Source of the DNA: Rhodanobacteraceae bacterium | Lineage (GTDB): Bacteria > Pseudomonadota > Gammaproteobacteria > Xanthomonadales > Ahniellaceae | DNA length: 64,000 bases | Assembly (NCBI GenBank): GCA_016708465.1 | Contig: JADJFT010000001.1 | Location: 496,001 to 560,000 of the forward strand | Direction of reading: 5' to 3' | Translations under genes and position numbers: made by a program | The notes under the pieces: model-generated | Told to the model about the DNA's origin: nothing | Database searches by the model: none | The model's input: the letters and a program-made list of their open reading frames with translations, nothing else | Shown here: positions 63,704 through 64,000 of the stretch, piece by piece | Layout of the letters: each line of letters starts with the position of its first letter | How positions within the stretch are numbered: the first letter of the stretch is position 1

Positions 63704-64000
63704 TTACGGCAGACTCAAGCGCAGGCGCACGATACGCAGATTGCGCGCGCTCGGATGCGGCGTATCGTCGAGCACTTCGATCTTTCCGAACATCGTGGTG
63801 TTCAGGCGCAGACGCTGCAAGATCGTCTCAACCGATTCCGGGCCGATCACACTGAGCGTGGCGAGATAGCCATCGGCGGTGTCCTCGACCTTGCTCACAC
63901 TAATCATCGGGTGCTGCATCCGCTCGATTTCATGTTGCACACGGAATTCGCTCGGGTGCCAACTGCGTTTTTCCGCGCCCTCGGCAGCAAACAGGAATTG
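63704..64000 (-). CDS. C-terminal part of an unrecognised protein (runs off the window)
   Basis: On the minus strand the frame is open from the window edge to the stop at 63704, giving 98 residues. The visible part (SWHPSEFRVQHEIERMQH, ISVSKVEDTADGYLATLSV, IGPESVETILQRLRLNTTMF, RNLRIVRLRLSLP) is mixed alpha/beta without cysteines or membrane segments. I do not recognise a family. It is convergent with the EamA gene at about 30 bases. Confidence 0.6.
   Translation of the reverse strand, partial: QFLFAAEGAEKRSWHPSEFRVQHEIERMQHPMISVSKVEDTADGYLATLSVIGPESVETILQRLRLNTTMFGKIEVLDDTPHPSARNLRIVRLRLSLP

Overview
The window looks like chromosomal DNA of a gammaproteobacterium from the Xanthomonadales (Lysobacterales). 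This placement is inference. It rests on moderately high GC, the gene order frr-uppS-cdsA-dxr-rseP-bamA-skp-lpxD-fabZ-lpxA-lpxB-rnhB-dnaE-accA, a DUF3011-type protein, a lexA-imuA-imuB-dnaE2 mutagenesis cassette, and a GTAG-type palindromic repeat of the kind described in Stenotrophomonas. Nearly all the sequence is coding and most genes are housekeeping.

Layout. 0-10.7 kb: end of a DUF3011 protein, a nucleotide cyclase fused to FHA, dnaB-alr-radA, an NTF2-like protein, an Ahr-type alcohol dehydrogenase, tRNA-Phe, a secreted hydrolase with a probable DUF4785 partner, and folP. 10.7-30.6 kb: translation genes (rpsB, tsf, pyrH, frr), then isoprenoid, phospholipid, outer-membrane assembly and lipid A genes running into dnaE and accA. 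30.6-44.6 kb: an OmpA-like protein, a LysR regulator, alaS, a TPR-GGDEF protein, recX, recA, pncC, dsbC, mutS, tyrA. 44.6-55.6 kb: a sulfur island (methionine gamma-lyase-like enzyme with divergent Lrp regulator, cysK, cysG, cysB, cysH, cysI, cysJ, TauE/SafE permease). 55.6-61.9 kb: the SOS mutagenesis cassette lexA-imuA-imuB-dnaE2 behind a perfect palindromic LexA box. 61.9-64 kb: a methyltransferase, an EamA permease and a partial unknown gene.

The sequence has a quality problem. From 17.6 kb onward, fifteen genes carry about 21 small indels, mostly one base and often in short homopolymers, and lpxB has an in-frame TAA. Many are essential genes (rseP, bamA, lpxD, lpxB, dnaE). Restoring one base usually gives the exact family length (mutS 853, cysH 244, tyrA 374 residues). 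I read these as consensus sequencing errors and annotate the genes as full-length CDSs, with the breakpoints recorded.

I found no clearly new multi-gene system. The observations most worth a second look are: a 164-bp GTAG-REP pair enclosing three exact 39-bp repeats, inserted in frame in imuB; an Asp/Thr-rich, cysteine-bounded insertion in a BamA barrel loop; a roughly 90-residue RG/GPG-rich tail on ribosomal protein S2; and a possibly leaderless lexA under a perfect 16-bp palindromic operator.
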